Assembly (NCBI GenBank): GCA_943737045.1
Contig: CALSFV010000147.1
Span: 1-64,000 of the forward strand
DNA from: Parapristionchus giblindavisi
Taxonomy: Eukaryota > Nematoda > Chromadorea > Rhabditida > Diplogasteridae
Reading direction: 5' to 3'
Length of the DNA: 64,000 nucleotides
In this document: positions 45,511 to 60,276 of the stretch, piece by piece
Layout: the number at the start of each line of letters is the position of its first letter
How positions within the stretch are numbered: position 1 is the stretch's first letter
Notes under the pieces: model-generated
Databases searched by the model: none
Told to the model about the DNA's origin: nothing
What the model saw: the letters and a program-made list of their open reading frames with translations, nothing else
Program-made: the position numbers and the translations under genes

Positions 45511-46857
45511 CTATGATGGAATAGATGGAGTATCAACTACTGTATTAGCACCAGCTCGAGAGTTTCCTTTGTTCTTGTTGATTAATACACGTGGACGATG
45601 AGATGATCCAGCTCGAGAGACTCTTTTCACACGGACTATAATATATAATGATGAATAGAGAATTAAATATATGAATAGATAATAATATATATGATATGAA
45701 AGTATAGAAGTACCTACTGTCTCTAATGGACGTGATTTCTTAACTCCATGACCTCCTGATCCTCCATTCTTTCTTCCTTTTGGATCTGCTTCTGGTGATC
45801 GTTTTTCTCTTTCTTCTTCTTCTTCTTTTGATGATTCTTCATCATCTTCTATTTCTATCTCACTTTCTATAATATTTTTCATTATTATTCATCAACTATA
45901 TATGGAATCATTACCATTTTCAGTATTCCTCTTCATTCTTTTAGATTCGTCATCAGAATGATCTTCATCTAAACAATATCGATTCATCTATTCAATATAA
46001 AAAAAAACTATACCATTATGTTCTTCGTGAGTAGATCTTTTGACTGGATGACTTCCATTATGATCTGAATATAACTCAATCAATTATAAATAGAATGAAT
46101 ATTTGATATACCATCATGATGATCAGTATTTCTCTTTGAATGACCATGATGTTCATCATTATGATCTATTGATTCTTTCATATGTTCATCTAGAATCGAT
46201 CAATCTATCAATCAATATATTAGATTAATTATTTATACCTGAATGATCTATTGATCTCTTCGATGCATTTTGATGTTCATCTAAAATCAATTTATGTGTA
46301 GAGATAGTAGCAAAATCTAATGAGTTTATCCTTTGAATGACAGAATGAATAAATGAAAAAGACAAACCATTAGTTGTATTATGTTCATGTTCTTCTTTTA
46401 ATTCATTCTCATTTGATATCTTTTCATGTTCGATTTCTTCATTTGAATGAATATCTGACGATCCTCCCTTAAATAATATACTATGATAAATATTGATTAA
46501 TATAATATATTACCTCACAACCTTCAATTTCTTCTCCTTCTTCCACGTCTTCTTTCTCTTCTTCTTCAATATCATCTACATTATGTTCTACATGACCATC
46601 AGTATGATTTTCCTAAATGATATGACTTTATATCTGATAATGAGAAGTTATTTAAACTAACGTGTTCTTTATGTGTTACTCCTTCTTCTTCTTCTATTGA
46701 TCTACTCATTCGATGATCATGATGATCTAATAAATAATTATAAATCAATAATAATCATGATACGAAATGACAAACCATGTTGATCTCCCTGACCGACAGG
46801 TATTGAATGAATGAATAGAATGAATGATAATATTAATAATATAGAGAATAGTCTCAT
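45511..46857 (-). CDS. Secreted His/Asp/Glu-rich precursor with repeated KR sites
   Basis: Ten exons (46776-46857, 46662-46726, 46514-46612, 46368-46467, 46239-46280, 46112-46189, 46014-46064, 45915-45968, 45714-45866, 45511-45635) give 849 bases, 282 residues. The start MRLFSILLILSFILFIHSIP is a clear signal peptide. Then come acidic and histidine-rich segments and a run of small exons, each beginning Asp-Glu/His and carrying a Lys-Arg pair: SKRSIDHSG, SKRNTDHHDG, VKRSTHEEHNG and MKRNTENG. Exons 5-9 are all phase 1-1, so they can duplicate without breaking frame. After an REKRSPEADP site the C-terminus is basic (VRVKRVSRAGSSHRPR...). This looks like a pro-protein cut at dibasic sites, or a secreted metal-binding (His/Asp) protein. 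I do not recognise a known family. It is head-to-head with the polycystin-like gene. Confidence 0.75.
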
Positions 46858-47323
46858 GATGGATATTGTATTGAAATGATTCCCAATTGCCCAATCTATA
46901 TCTTTTATACAGAAGAGATCTATTATCTCGGACGAATGTAATTATATTTTGACGTTGAATCATAGATATGAAAGAGTGTATGATATTGAGAGAGAGAAGT
47001 AATAGAATGGAATAGTTCTAGTAGATAGATAATAGAGTATAGAAAGTGAATAGAATGAATAACTATGACAGAGTATTTATCGTATTCCATTGTACTTTGT
47101 CATTCTCAAATCATACTCATATTATCTCACTTTTCATTATTCTTTTTTATCTATTTCAATCGATATAGTAAAAAGAAAAGGGAAGGAGATATAGACGAAG
47201 AAGAACATGAATAATGGGAAAAGAGATATATTGTATATGGATCACTATGGTGATTAGATTGAATCCTTCTCTCAACAAGAAACTATCCCCTTCCTATCTT
47301 TCATTCTCTTATATTCATAAGAC
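46858..47323. promoter_or_regulatory. Shared divergent promoter region
   Basis: 466 bases separate the start codons of the secreted precursor (-) and the polycystin-like gene (+). Both promoters should lie here. It is AT-rich and I see no definite TATA box or known binding site. The element next to the + start ends ATATTCATAAG|ac before the ATG. Confidence 0.4.
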
Positions 47324-50300
47324 ATGTATCTACTTATACTTCCTCTCCTTTTACTCTATCACACTGTAAGTTCATCCCACTCATTCATCTACAATAATTA
47401 TATCGTATTCATAGACTAATTCTCTCAAGGCATATAATCCAATTAGAAGTGGATATAGAAAGGCTACAGTATCCCTTGATTCTCAAAGTTTGTCATTAAT
47501 CTATGAATGGTTATTGTAGAATAAATTTCGATATTAAGATGGTGAAGAAGCATTATTGATTAATGGAGAATGGATTGGAGATGAAACGATTACTGTAGAT
47601 GTTCCATGTGAGAATAATATAATGAACTTTCAAGTTAAAATGAATAATGGAGAAGTGGCTGTTAGATCTATACAGGTATTTACTTAAATGTAATAAATAA
47701 TAAGGCAAAATTAACTTGTTAATGGTGGACTCTCGCGAATATTTTCGTGAATAAACTGTGCAGACAGAAAGATAGAAAAAAGATATTACACTAGCCATGC
47801 ACTATTTATTTTTAATTGAATTATTAATAGTTAAAATCATCATTGAATCTTCCCCCATATCGCAGGCAACTGACGCGTTTATTGTTGTTGAAAATATGGT
47901 TCGGCAATATGATACGAAGCCGCGACCATCTTTATCAACATATCACTCGCACAATCGAGATTTACATGAAAATTCGAGGGTCCCTTTAAGTATCATATAT
48001 AATTTAGTTTGAATTTCAATGCGAATTGTATTCATCTGAAACAAGAATAGTTCATCGTATTCATGATGAAGATAATGTTGATAGAGCTACTGTACAAATA
48101 ATCTATTCATATATGGATGATGTTTGTGGTATGCTATCTTAAATATTTCATTATAATCAATCAATATGTTGTTTAGGTCATTGTATATCTCAATCACATT
48201 GGATACAATATCCAACAATGGAAATATCGATTGATTGTGATGAATGTACTCATGAATCATTATTATCTATTAGATCAGAAGAACCATTTGTATTCGCTTA
48301 TCCTCCACTTCCCCTATTTGGATGTATTTCGAAGAGTTTGTTTATTCTTTTCAAATCAGTATTTTTGATTAATGAATTAGGAATAAGAAGATCTCAATGG
48401 GCTATCTACAATGAATTAACGCAATACAACATGACTTTGGACGAATTGATGACTTTCCCTATGAACAAGGTTCGTTAACTATTTAATATGTTCTGATTGA
48501 TTACTTAAAGGATACTCTAATGAGTTCATATACTCTTATTGATTTATCATATGAAGATAGAAGAATGAAATTCGAATCGATAACGAATGAAACAATCAAT
48601 AGGAGAATGAAAAGATCTGATAATGATGATAATTGTGATTATCTTGCCGATGAAATGACATCTACGGAATCTACACAAAGTATGACAACAACTACTGCAC
48701 CTATTGAAGTATCATGTAATTATCATGAAACGGATTCATCAACTGAGGAAACAACCACACAATTGACTACGACAACTGAATTGACTACAACAACTGAGAT
48801 GACTACACCGACTGAGTTAACTACAACGACTGAAATGACTACACCGACTGAGTTAACTACCACGACTGAAATGACTACACCGACTGAGTTAACTACAACG
48901 ACTGAAATGACTACACCGACTGAGTTGACTACTAGTACTACAACTGCTGCACCAGAGACTACTAGAAGCATTGCAAAAGAGACATCGACTACTTTCGTTG
49001 ATAATGAGAATTGTGACTACTTTGATGATGAAACAACTATATCGAGTACTGAATTGTCTACTGAGATAACATCAACATCAGCTGAATTAACTACTTGGAC
49101 TACTCAACCATTTACTAGTACATCTAAAGAAACATCGTCATCATCATTAAATACTACAATATGGATTGAGCCATCTTCATCAAGTATCACTACCTCTACA
49201 AGTACAACAACAACAAATACTCCTATGACAACATCTACATCTGTCACACCATATTCATCTTCTAGTAGTGATCAAACAACTACAACATCATTTCAATCAA
49301 TATCATCTTCAATAAATAGTTTGTTATTGTCCAGTACTTCTCCTATTACTACTACGATTCATTTACCAACATTAAAAGAGAGGTACATAAGTACAGATTC
49401 AGTGTCTACGAGTACTTTCTCATCACCACTAACTACAAGTACCCCTTTTACATCAGTAACATCTACAGTATCTAGTAGTATTCCTTCCTCAACATCGACG
49501 ATATTATCATCACCAAGCAGTACAACTTCATCTTCAGTCACCACATCATACATCTCATCAAATACTTCAACATCTCCATCATCATCTTCAACTTCAACAA
49601 CTCCTTCTGTATCAACATTCTCAACATCATCCATAAAGTCTACTTCGATATCAACTTCAACTCCATCTACTATAACCACATCTCTATCCTCATCTACTTC
49701 ATCATCTTCTATGACAATGACATCGACTGCATCAAATCCATTTACATCAACCACTACAACTTCAACTATTCCATCAATACCTACATCGATTCAAACTACT
49801 TCATCTTCTTCAACTTCAACATCATCTCCTTTAACAACTACAAAGATAGATGAATCTTCATCAACAACTTCGAAGTTCTCAACACAATCAAGTAGAAGAG
49901 AGAATACTAAAGATGAAACAACGGAAATCATCATTTGTAAGTAAATCATTATCTAAATATGTTCATTATAATATTATTGATTGTAGGTGACATAGATAAT
50001 TCAAGTACTACATTAGATGAATCAAGTACTATTTCTGGATCAATTCATAATAAGACTAGCCCTGCTTCTATATCATATAGTTCAATCTCATCAAAATCCC
50101 ATTTTTCATCTGATACAATGGATTCATCTATAACTACAATACTGACTGCTTCTACAACTTCTCATTCAACTACGGAATCATCAGCTACAGTATCTATTGA
50201 TTCACCTATGGATACTGTATCTGGTGCATCTTCAAACACTACAGTAGCTAGTTCCACATCTACACAAGGATCGATATCTCATATAGATGGTAGTAGTGTA

Positions 50301-53300
50301 TCTATGGAGAATATAAAGAGTACCATGGGGATTGAATCGACAATTCAAATGGGAACAACTGAAGAAAGACATACAAATAATGATGAAAGAACTACACAAG
50401 AATATAATGGATATAAGAGTACTATAAATGATAATGATGATAGATCTTCAAGTGATACAGATAATGAATCGATGGAAGGACAATCAACAAGTAAATCAGA
50501 TGGAATATCTACTTCAATTGATATCATATCTGGATCATCAAAGGAAACAACTCGTGAATCTATTGATGGATCTGAAATATCAAAAGATATCCATTCCACT
50601 TATACATTGTCAACTATTTCATCAGATGATTCATCTCCAATTGGATCAGAATATTCTGATAGATCTAAATCATCATTCACTTCATTATCTACTATATCAT
50701 CCTATGGATTAGATGATAAATCAACATCTACAACTCATTCAAATCAATTAACAAATGATTCATCAACTGTCTCTTCGTATCTAAATGGAAATATTTCATC
50801 ATCAACTATTAATGTACATCACAGATCATCTTCATCATCTCCTTCAAATGGATCATCTTCAGTTTCTAAATCAAATGTATCAATTACAACGTCTCGTGTA
50901 ACATCTTCAATCAATATTGATTCATCTCAAGGTCATCAATCAAGATCAACAACTAAACATACTAAGACTGACAAAGTAGTTTATTCAACTGACAAAGATA
51001 GTACAAGAATGACTCCATCGATATCATCAATACATTCATCTATATCAGAAATCAATAATTCATCAAGATCTACATTCAAAGATTATTCAATTGAAAGAAC
51101 AACAGAGGATGGATTGAAGTCACAATCTATACATTTATTAGGTTCATCTAACTCATATGAAGGAAGAGATACAACAATTGAATTGATTGGAACAACACAA
51201 ATTATGAAGACATTTCATACAATCGATAATCGTAATATGTATAATACAAGTACTTCTATATCAATAGAAACATACTGTATTCCATCTACTCTATCATTGA
51301 ATATATCAACTGATCTACTATCTCCAACTGTTCTTCATTCTAATCAACTTGAAATATCATCGAATATTCCGGTTTTTATCATTATCGATTACTGCAGTTT
51401 AATAAGCAAATTCAGACAAATTGTCCTATAACATCATTTGCATGGACAGTAAATAATATAGAGGATAAAAGAGCAGCTTCGCCTCATTCAACGACTATTG
51501 TATTATATACAAGAACAGCTGCAATATGTCTCAGTAGGATTATTTCAATCATTAATATTTTTTAATTGATAAACAGTATAAATAATAAATATATATAAAT
51601 TACGAATACAAATTGCAAACGAAACGAAAACTATTTTTACTAACTTATTGTATTATTTACGAAAATATAATATGCAGGAGTGAATGAAATGACTTCATGT
51701 GGATATGTTACTATGGACGATAATATATCAACTATTGAGAGGAAATCAACTGAAGGGACAACTCCACAATCTATATCATATACAACTGTTATGACTGAAG
51801 AAGTTGGACTAATATTGGAAGAAATAGAAGAAATATTTTCAAATAAAAGTGAAAGATACAATGAGACTAATCTTATTGAAGATTGGTCATATCAAGTATT
51901 ATAATATATATTCGATGATAATAATTTAATCATTATATTCAGTCTCCAGAAGAATTCCTTGAAACATTGAAAAAAGTTCTTCAAGGAGGATTTGATTTAT
52001 CAAATGGAGGTCTGAATACTGAACAAGTATTAAAACAATTGAAAGAATATCTTGGAAAGGATAACTCTGATATTGCAGACGTATGTTAACATCAAATGAT
52101 AATATGACAATTTATATATATATTCCAGGCAATGGAAAAGATGATGGAAGAACTAGCAAATGTTCCAATCAATAATACCAAAACATTAACATCTATATTG
52201 GAAACATTAGATGCTGCATTGAAAGGATCTATATCATTTTCATTAACTGGAGATGGAACCAATGTATCATATTCATTTACATATTAGTACAATGTATTAT
52301 CATATTTAAGTTGAAGAACATATATGGTGTAATCTTTGGAACAATCAAAGGACCTCAAGTATCATTAATGAGCGCTAAATCATCTGTATCATCATATTAA
52401 TTTCATCCACATCTTATCATTCTTTCTTTAGGCTCAAGTCCAAGGAAATGTTATTCATATCAAAGGAGATATAAGATCTGCTAAATTCCAAGATGACAGA
52501 AAACTTATTACTGTATACAATCTATCCGATTATATCGATCGACTTTTCAATATTCAGATAAAAAATAACGTTCGTCAAATTAAATCAAATCTTCGTGTCA
52601 AAGGAGCTTTCTCTGCTGAATTTGATATGACTCCTTATGAAAATTATACTGTAGCTGGAACTAGACAATTACTTAAGATTATTGGATCAACTCAGGTTAA
52701 ATACTAATGAATGATTGTTATGATCTAATGAATATAGATGATAACATCTAGTGGAAAAGAAGAATCAATAAATGGATTATCCATGTGGAATTGTTCATTC
52801 GATCCATTTGGTGATCAAACTCAAACATTTATAAATGTTACTCTGACATCTTGGACTGAAGTTACTAAAGGAACTATTACAGTATATTCTAATTCAATAA
52901 ACTTACTTATAATAGTATTATAATTAAGTTACTTAAATCAAAAAGAACTTTAAATAGTCTTAAACTTGGACAATCAATTCCACTTCGATCTATGTCTATT
53001 ACTATTCAATTTGGTGGTGAAGAAAGGCAAATCAATTTAGAGTTAATCCAAAAATAATAATTATAAGAATAAGAAGTGATATTACAGAAATGGAAATCTT
53101 CAATTGATGACAATGACTGAAGAAAGTGTTTCATTTGCTATTTTAGATGGTGCAATTAAAAATGAGATACCAAGAGAAGAAGAAAACTATTTCACTCTTC
53201 CTCTAAGACTCGAAGGTTGGCTTCAAATAAAGTTTATTTACATAGATCATAAATAATATCTTAAGGTGTATCACCTGACTTTCTCTCAGCTATTTCATCT

Positions 53301-56300
53301 AAATCAGAGCAATCAGAAACTACTGTATCTATCAATAAAGCTACTGGAATGACTATGATGATGATTACTGGATTTAGCGGTATATGAATAATTTAATAGA
53401 TCAATAATATCAATTACAATTAAGATACAACCCCATTGTATATAGATAAGAATGCAACTGATTCTGTCAAACGAGGAACATTCCGAACTCTTCAATCAAC
53501 TATATCTAAATCTGATTTTGAATATCAATTCACTGCTGGAAATGCAATTGAAGTGAATGGAGAGGTATTATTATGTAGATGATCATACATCGATTGTATT
53601 GATCTTTTGTAGTTTACAACGGATTCAAGAGGAACTGAAACAATAAAGAATGCATCTCTCATATATGATGGAAATAGAATACTTCTTGTAACTTATGATG
53701 AAAGCTTAGTGATTGAAGATGCTACTTGGAAGGTAGAATATAAGCATAAAACGATAATCAATATTGATCGATAATTGAGATGACAATGGTTGGAGTTCCT
53801 CAATTATTGATTTCTGGAGGTTATCTCATGTCAACTGGAAAAGATCATACACAGACCATTTTAGAGGTTATCATCTTATGAAAGGATAATAATTCAAATG
53901 ATTTTTTTTCAGTTAAGTGAAGATAGTCGAATAATCATAACAGGAGGAACGATAATAAGAAATGCAAGCGATGGATATGTAATAATGAATGGAAAGATAA
54001 CAAAGATTGGAGATGATTCAACTGATGGATTAAGTATTTATCATATTATATATTATTAATGAATATGAATATATATATTTGAGCTGTGTCACCACAATCT
54101 CTAATGAATCAAGAAGCACAGAAACAAATTATTCAAATATTGAATAATACTGCCGACTATCTACTAACAAATGGAAAGACCATGACTCAAGATGAAGTCG
54201 ATACCGTAAATATATTGTATTCTTTATTACAAAATAACCATTCTATTAAGGTTGCGAATCAATTATTGAGTGTATTTGCATCTCTAAACAAAGCCATATC
54301 TGATGCATTGGCTAATCCATTATCTTCTGATCTATATAAGAATCTTGCCTTTGAACAAGCTAATTACAATGATGTATTCAATTCGTTACCAGCTGATGCA
54401 TCCCAGATCAGATATGTTGAAGAATATACTGAAGAAGAATGGGCTGCTGAAGCAACTAGACTAGTACAACAACAAATTGTATGGAATAATCTATATCTAG
54501 AAAATATAATGATGATATATTAGGCCCGTCAAATAGCAGCTCAGATGAATAGAATAATGGGAATACTAGAAGATACTTTAGTATCTCGAATGACTACTCT
54601 TCCTGATTTTGTCTCATATTCTCAATCTGGTAATCAATTGGTTATATCAGTTGGTCCAGCTAATGAAGTATTGGCACTAGAACATACCTGCAATTCATGG
54701 AATGTAATGAATAATAAATATGAGATATTATGATTAATGATATTACCATTATAGGTTGTATTCCCAGAGAAAGTTGAATATCTGAATACTGATGAAGTTG
54801 ATGATGATACAATTATTCGAGTATCATTAGTTTGTTATGATATTAATCCATATCAATATGTTGATAATGCTGATGTTCTCACCACTTCGGGTGCATTATC
54901 ATCATCATTGAAGACTCTTAATGGAATTGTTATCGAGTAAGTCTATATGATATACACCTTTATGAATCATTCAATCAAGTGTCAACCAAACAACAAATCC
55001 TATCTCTATAACTGGTAATGGAGGGGGAGATCCAATCTCTGCAGTTCTTATGTTGGCTTCTGATTTTCAATCCTATCAGGTTTATATTCATTCAGTTCAT
55101 CTTCATTATCCATTTTATTTAGATTCTGGATGTTCATACATTCCATACTGTTCAATGGAATTCTTCAGTTATTATTGAAATTACTCCATCTGCTTTTCAT
55201 CTTAATACAAATGATACTGAATTCACTGAAGTAAGACAACGTATCCTATACAACTAAAGAAGTTGTTCAGATGTGGATATTCGTTGGATTCCAAAATCTA
55301 CCCGGTCCATATGAGGAAGATCATGATTTCCGATTTAAAATAGATAAGAACCGTATGTTTGAAAGATAATTAAAATAATAAGAGTTCTAATAATCATAAT
55401 AATAGGCAAATCATCACTCTTTATTTCATCGCTCGATTTATACAATAGAACTGGACTATTTTATGTTGGTTTGGGAACGAGAATTCTGACTGATAAGGAA
55501 GGAGATAATTATATCAAATATCCAGTACCTAAAAGTAAGTTTATCATCTTTAATAATGAAAGAAATCATTATTTAAGATGAAAGTTCATCGTGGGTATTT
55601 GAGAGATCATTAGTATATGATTATCGATTTCGTGCTATAACAAAAGGATGTTATTATTTCAAATTTGATGAAGAAAGATACGATTCTACTGGAATTCAGG
55701 TTCATTTTAACTGGTCACAAAACTCATTTTATTATTAATTATTTAGACTGGAGTTTATATTGGAGATAAAGTAGTTCAATGTCAATCATTTCATATGACT
55801 TTCTTCATGAATGGTATATATACCCCTGACGTACCTAGTGACTTCGACTACACATATGTTGAACAAAGCTTTCCTGTATGTTATATTGTAGTGATATGAT
55901 TAATTAATCTTATCTATAGAAATCATGTATGGTATTATTGGCAATGTTATTGATTGTTTGTCATCAATCAGTAGTTGGATGGATGGCTGTTAGACATGAA
56001 AAGAAAGATCTATCAAAGGTACCATTGTAATGAACACATTTATTTGATTGAATCATTATAGGGACAACTTCATTTAATGAAAGATAATCATCCATTAGAT
56101 ACATATAAATATATTATTCTTGTTGATACTGGATTCAAGATGTTCGCTACAACAGATTCAGAGGTTAAAATGATGATTGTTATGGGATAATAAAGTCTTC
56201 GATATCAGATACATATGAATATAACGGGAGATGAATCTCAAGCATTAGATAGAATTCTAATCGGAGAAGATAAAGGAGGAAGAACATTTAGATGGGGAAC

Positions 56301-59300
56301 AAAAGAAAGATTCTTAATGGCAACAAAATATCCGTTGGGTAAACTACAATATATGTCATTATGGATTGATTCCGTTGGATTGGGTCATAGGTAAGGTATT
56401 CAATATAATAAATATGATAAGAGATAAGTTATCAGAGAATCATGGTTCTGTGAAAGAATCAGTGTTTATGATCTACAGACAAAAGAAGAATTCTATTTCA
56501 AAGTTGATAATTGGTTAGGAACTCAAAATGGAGATGGAAAGGTTCATATCTCTCTTTTCTAATCAATAATCAATGGAATATAGACCGAGAGAATGATTGC
56601 CGTATCTAAGAGACCTCATTTTATAAAAGAGGCTCTAACTGCACACATGATATTCGAGAATATATCATTTATATCGATGTATACAGGTGATAATATGTAG
56701 ATGATAAGTGTAACTATTAATGATTGATTGAAGGAGGAGGCAATCTATGGCGTCTACGTATAACTCGATATATTCAATGTGTTTCCGTATATCTCGCAAT
56801 GGTACTTATCTTAATTACAATGTAATATATAAACATCGATTTTATTCAGATGGTTGTATCATTCTTCAATATATTATTAGCTAAATCTGAAGATTATTCA
56901 ACTCTTCCTTCATTTGAAAAGAACATTCTTGGATTTCATTTCTGTATTGATGATATAGTTAAAGGATTCATCTTTTCATTTCTTCTTCTTCCTTTTACTT
57001 ATTTGTTCCCCTTATTATTCGGAAAGACCAAAAGTATGGACGAAGAAGATCGATTAAGAAAATTAAGAAGAATCGAAAGACAAAGAGGGGTAAAAATATA
57101 TTTAATATATTGATTGATGAATTGATTGATTAAGTTCGAAGAAGCTCGTGGACAACTTCCATTTGCAATCAATACTGCAGTGAATACAATCATTTTCTTT
57201 ATTGGTTTAGTATTCCTCTTATTAAACATTCATGTAAGTTTAAGAACAATATATTATAAAAGTATTGTACATTATAGAATGGATTTTCCATGAATGAAGA
57301 TATGAATAATGCATTTGCGAGGAGATTTTATGTTATGCTTTTCTTCTGGATATTCATCAGTGAACCGTTAAAGATAAGAATTTATTATTTTAAATTATTA
57401 TTTCTATCCCACCCACCAAGGCGCCTACTTTACCTTTTACCTTTACCATTCTATTTAATTTGATTGAATTCAGGCCTTATTCATCACATCTTACTATTGT
57501 CTATATAATCGAGAACATTTTGTCATAACTGCATATGAGAAAGCATTCATGAGAATAAGATCTATAGATGATTATGAGAGTTTGTATTTCATTTCATTGA
57601 AATATATCATTGACTATAAAATTAGGAGCTCCACCAACAATAATTGGAGATAGTTTATCAATGAATATAGCTAGTAAGAAAGATGAAAGAACTTATGATC
57701 AGAGAATGAGAGATGAACAATTGTAAGTATTGATGATCTAATCGATCCATATTCTTTATATTCTTATTAGATTCGATACTTCACGTCAAGTTCTATCATT
57801 CTTTGCTTCAATATTTGTTCTAATGGGACTTACTTATTATTGTAGAGATAGATTTGGATATTATTATCAACAACAAGTTAAGTTATAGTAGTATACGTAT
57901 ACTAATCAATATATTGAAGGTGAATAATCTATTATCAATCCAAGGTTCCCCTGCTGATAATATATCATTCAATGCAATACAAACAATTCCTCAGTTCTAT
58001 CAATGGGCTACAACTGATTTCATTCCTGGTTTCATATTAATCAATACAATTAATATATCTTTTTTAAGCTCTTCGTGTTTCTTGGTATGATAATCAACCG
58101 GCATGGGATATGAGAGGATTTATGAATGATAAGGTTATTGAAACTATCAAAATATGTAATAAGAATACATTCATTATAGGTCTCACGTGCAATGGGATAT
58201 GGGACAATTAGACAAGTTCGATCAAAACATAATGTGAATTGTAAACTAAATGAAAAGTTTAAACCATACTTTGATAGCTGTGAAGGATATACAGAACTAT
58301 TGTAAGGGAATGAACTTTTATATGTATAAGAATAGTTTATATTAAGTTATGAAGACAAGACTCCTGCATATTCTATATCATGGAATGAAGAAGTCTCATC
58401 TGATAGTAATCTAACTAGAATTGAATATACTTATAGAAGTGGAAAAGAACTTGAAGGTTTATATTGAAACCTACAAAACTAAAACTATTCATTAAATAAT
58501 TCATATTGAGGTAGTACAATAATTGGTAATATGGATTGGTATACAGCAGGAGGATACGCATATAATATAGTTGGAACTGCATCTGATCTAATCAATCATA
58601 TGAATCAATTACAATCTGAAGGTCAGTTCAACTTTATAAATGAAACAATTTTTAAAATGGAGATTATATAAGAAGATTAAGGTTGGATTGATGGTAATAC
58701 TCGAGCAATCATTATTGAATTTGCAATGTATAATGCTCAAGTTAACTATTTCGCAGTTATCCAATTAGTTCTAGAGAATCCTCCTGATGGTATAATAGAT
58801 GAATGATTGAATTATTGAATGAATATATTGATTCAGGTGCACTCTATGCTACTGTATGGATTGAAACTGTACGATTGATGAAATATGTAGGAGAGGAAGG
58901 AAAGAAGGTTATGTTCTTTGAGGTTAATATTAAACTTTTTATGCCATTGACCAAAAAAATCTATTGTCAGGCATTATATGTCCTCTTCACAATTCTCTAT
59001 TTCTTAACTGAAATATATGAAGTTTTCTGTGTTGGATTAGTGTAAGATTACTCATCTCATCCATATTCAAATTTATTCATAGTATATACTTCACTACATT
59101 CTGGCATTTACTCGGTCTTCTCACTGTTATTTGTTCCATTGCGTCTCTTTATGCATATGGTGTACGATATCTAGCTATGATGGAGGTATATTTATTCATT
59201 CATTCATTTATTCATTCATTCATTTATTCATTCATTCATTCATTCATTCGTTCCATCATTTCTTTATACAGGCATCAGATCGTTTCATGGCTACAAATGG

Positions 59301-60276
59301 AAACGCCTATATTCGACTTGATTTACAAAGAAATCTTGAATTATATTTTACATGGCTCTTGGCTTTTGTATTCTTTGCTGTATCCATTAAGATGATCCGT
59401 ATTCTAAGGTAGTACAAAGATCAGTTTCATCAGTAGTTATCATTATTAATCATTGAGATTTAATCGTCGTATTTCTGTTCTTGCTCAAACATTACAACGA
59501 TCGGCATCCTCAATGGGAGGATTTGCAGTTGTCTACATTATAATCAATGTAGCCTTTGATTCATCTCTATATCTTCTTCTATTCAATAAACTACAAAACT
59601 ATCGGTATACTTCACCCGATATACCTTTCTTTCTTCATAATTCATATTTTCTTCAGTAATTTCATCGCAGTAACTGAAGCAACAACTGCTTCTTTACTTG
59701 GAAAGTTTTCAGTGGCTGATGTACTCTCTGTGTCTGTTCTTGGTATTTTAACTCAGTATGATTAATATAAATACGATTGTATTTTAGGATCGATTGCCTT
59801 TATGTTATTCATGATGACTGGAACTATTGTACTTGTTAATATGTAAGTACATCAATAAGATATGTATCATCATATTCTTTTAGGTTTGTAATGATCGTTA
59901 TGTATGAATTCGAACAAGTGAGAAATGATGAAGATAACCAAACAAATGAATATGAAGTAGTCCAACATATTTCTAGCAAGGTATGATAGAAGAAGCGAAT
60001 ACATTACATGACCTATCTTTTAGCTCCTTCAAACAGTTGGATTATATGAAAGAAGTGACAATCCTAATACATCATTCCCTAATTATAATGAACATTGTAC
60101 AGCCATTACTCATTTACAAAAGAAGGTTGATATAGTAATAGACATAATATATAATGTATATATTTCAGTTGAATATATTATCTTTAATGGTTGATAATAT
60201 GAGAGATGTTGAAGATGATTGTGTTGAGAAGGCTAAACTAGGAGAATGTGATAGAAAGATGTATATACCCCATTGA
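47324..60276 (+). CDS. PKD1-like: Polycystin-1/LOV-1-like receptor-channel with mucin ectodomain
   Basis: Ciliary sensory receptor of the polycystin-1 group; the plan matches nematode LOV-1, partner of PKD-2 in male sensory neurons. The start MYLLILPLLLLYHT is a signal peptide. First exons: 47324-47365, 47415-47487, 47539-47675, 48008-48128, 48177-48469. Two very large exons (48511-49936 and 49987 to about 51,371) encode a Ser/Thr mucin region. A REJ-type region follows (51398 to about 54,060). Then a GPS-like site, KGCYYF...VVQCQSFHMTFF (about 55,645-55,815), a first membrane helix (55,921-56,018) and a PLAT/LH2 domain (DTYKYIILVDTGFK to FYFKVDNWLG, 56,063-56,540). Next are helices with EPLK, the polycystin motif WIDGNTRAIIIEFAMYNAQV (58,681-58,750) and the channel helices up to TGTIVLVNMFVMIVMYEFEQ (59,816-59,925). 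The pore region reads LLGKF where PKD2 channels have LLGDF. Stop TGA 60274-60276; roughly 3,300 residues. One donor (57374) is non-GT. Confidence 0.9.
48791..48930 (+). repeat. 36-base repeat in the mucin exon
   Basis: About four copies of a 36-base unit encode TTEMTTPTELTT (12 residues). They keep frame within the large polycystin-like exon. Confidence 0.85.
59190..59262 (+). repeat. (ATTC)n microsatellite in polycystin-like intron
   Basis: Tandem ATTC/ATTT units within the intron between the exons ending near 59,186 and starting near 59,273. Confidence 0.85.

Noticed and set aside
48723..49754. Val/Asp-rich antisense frames opposite the mucin exon
   Set aside because: Open only because the sense Ser/Thr codons lack antisense stops; no independent gene signal.
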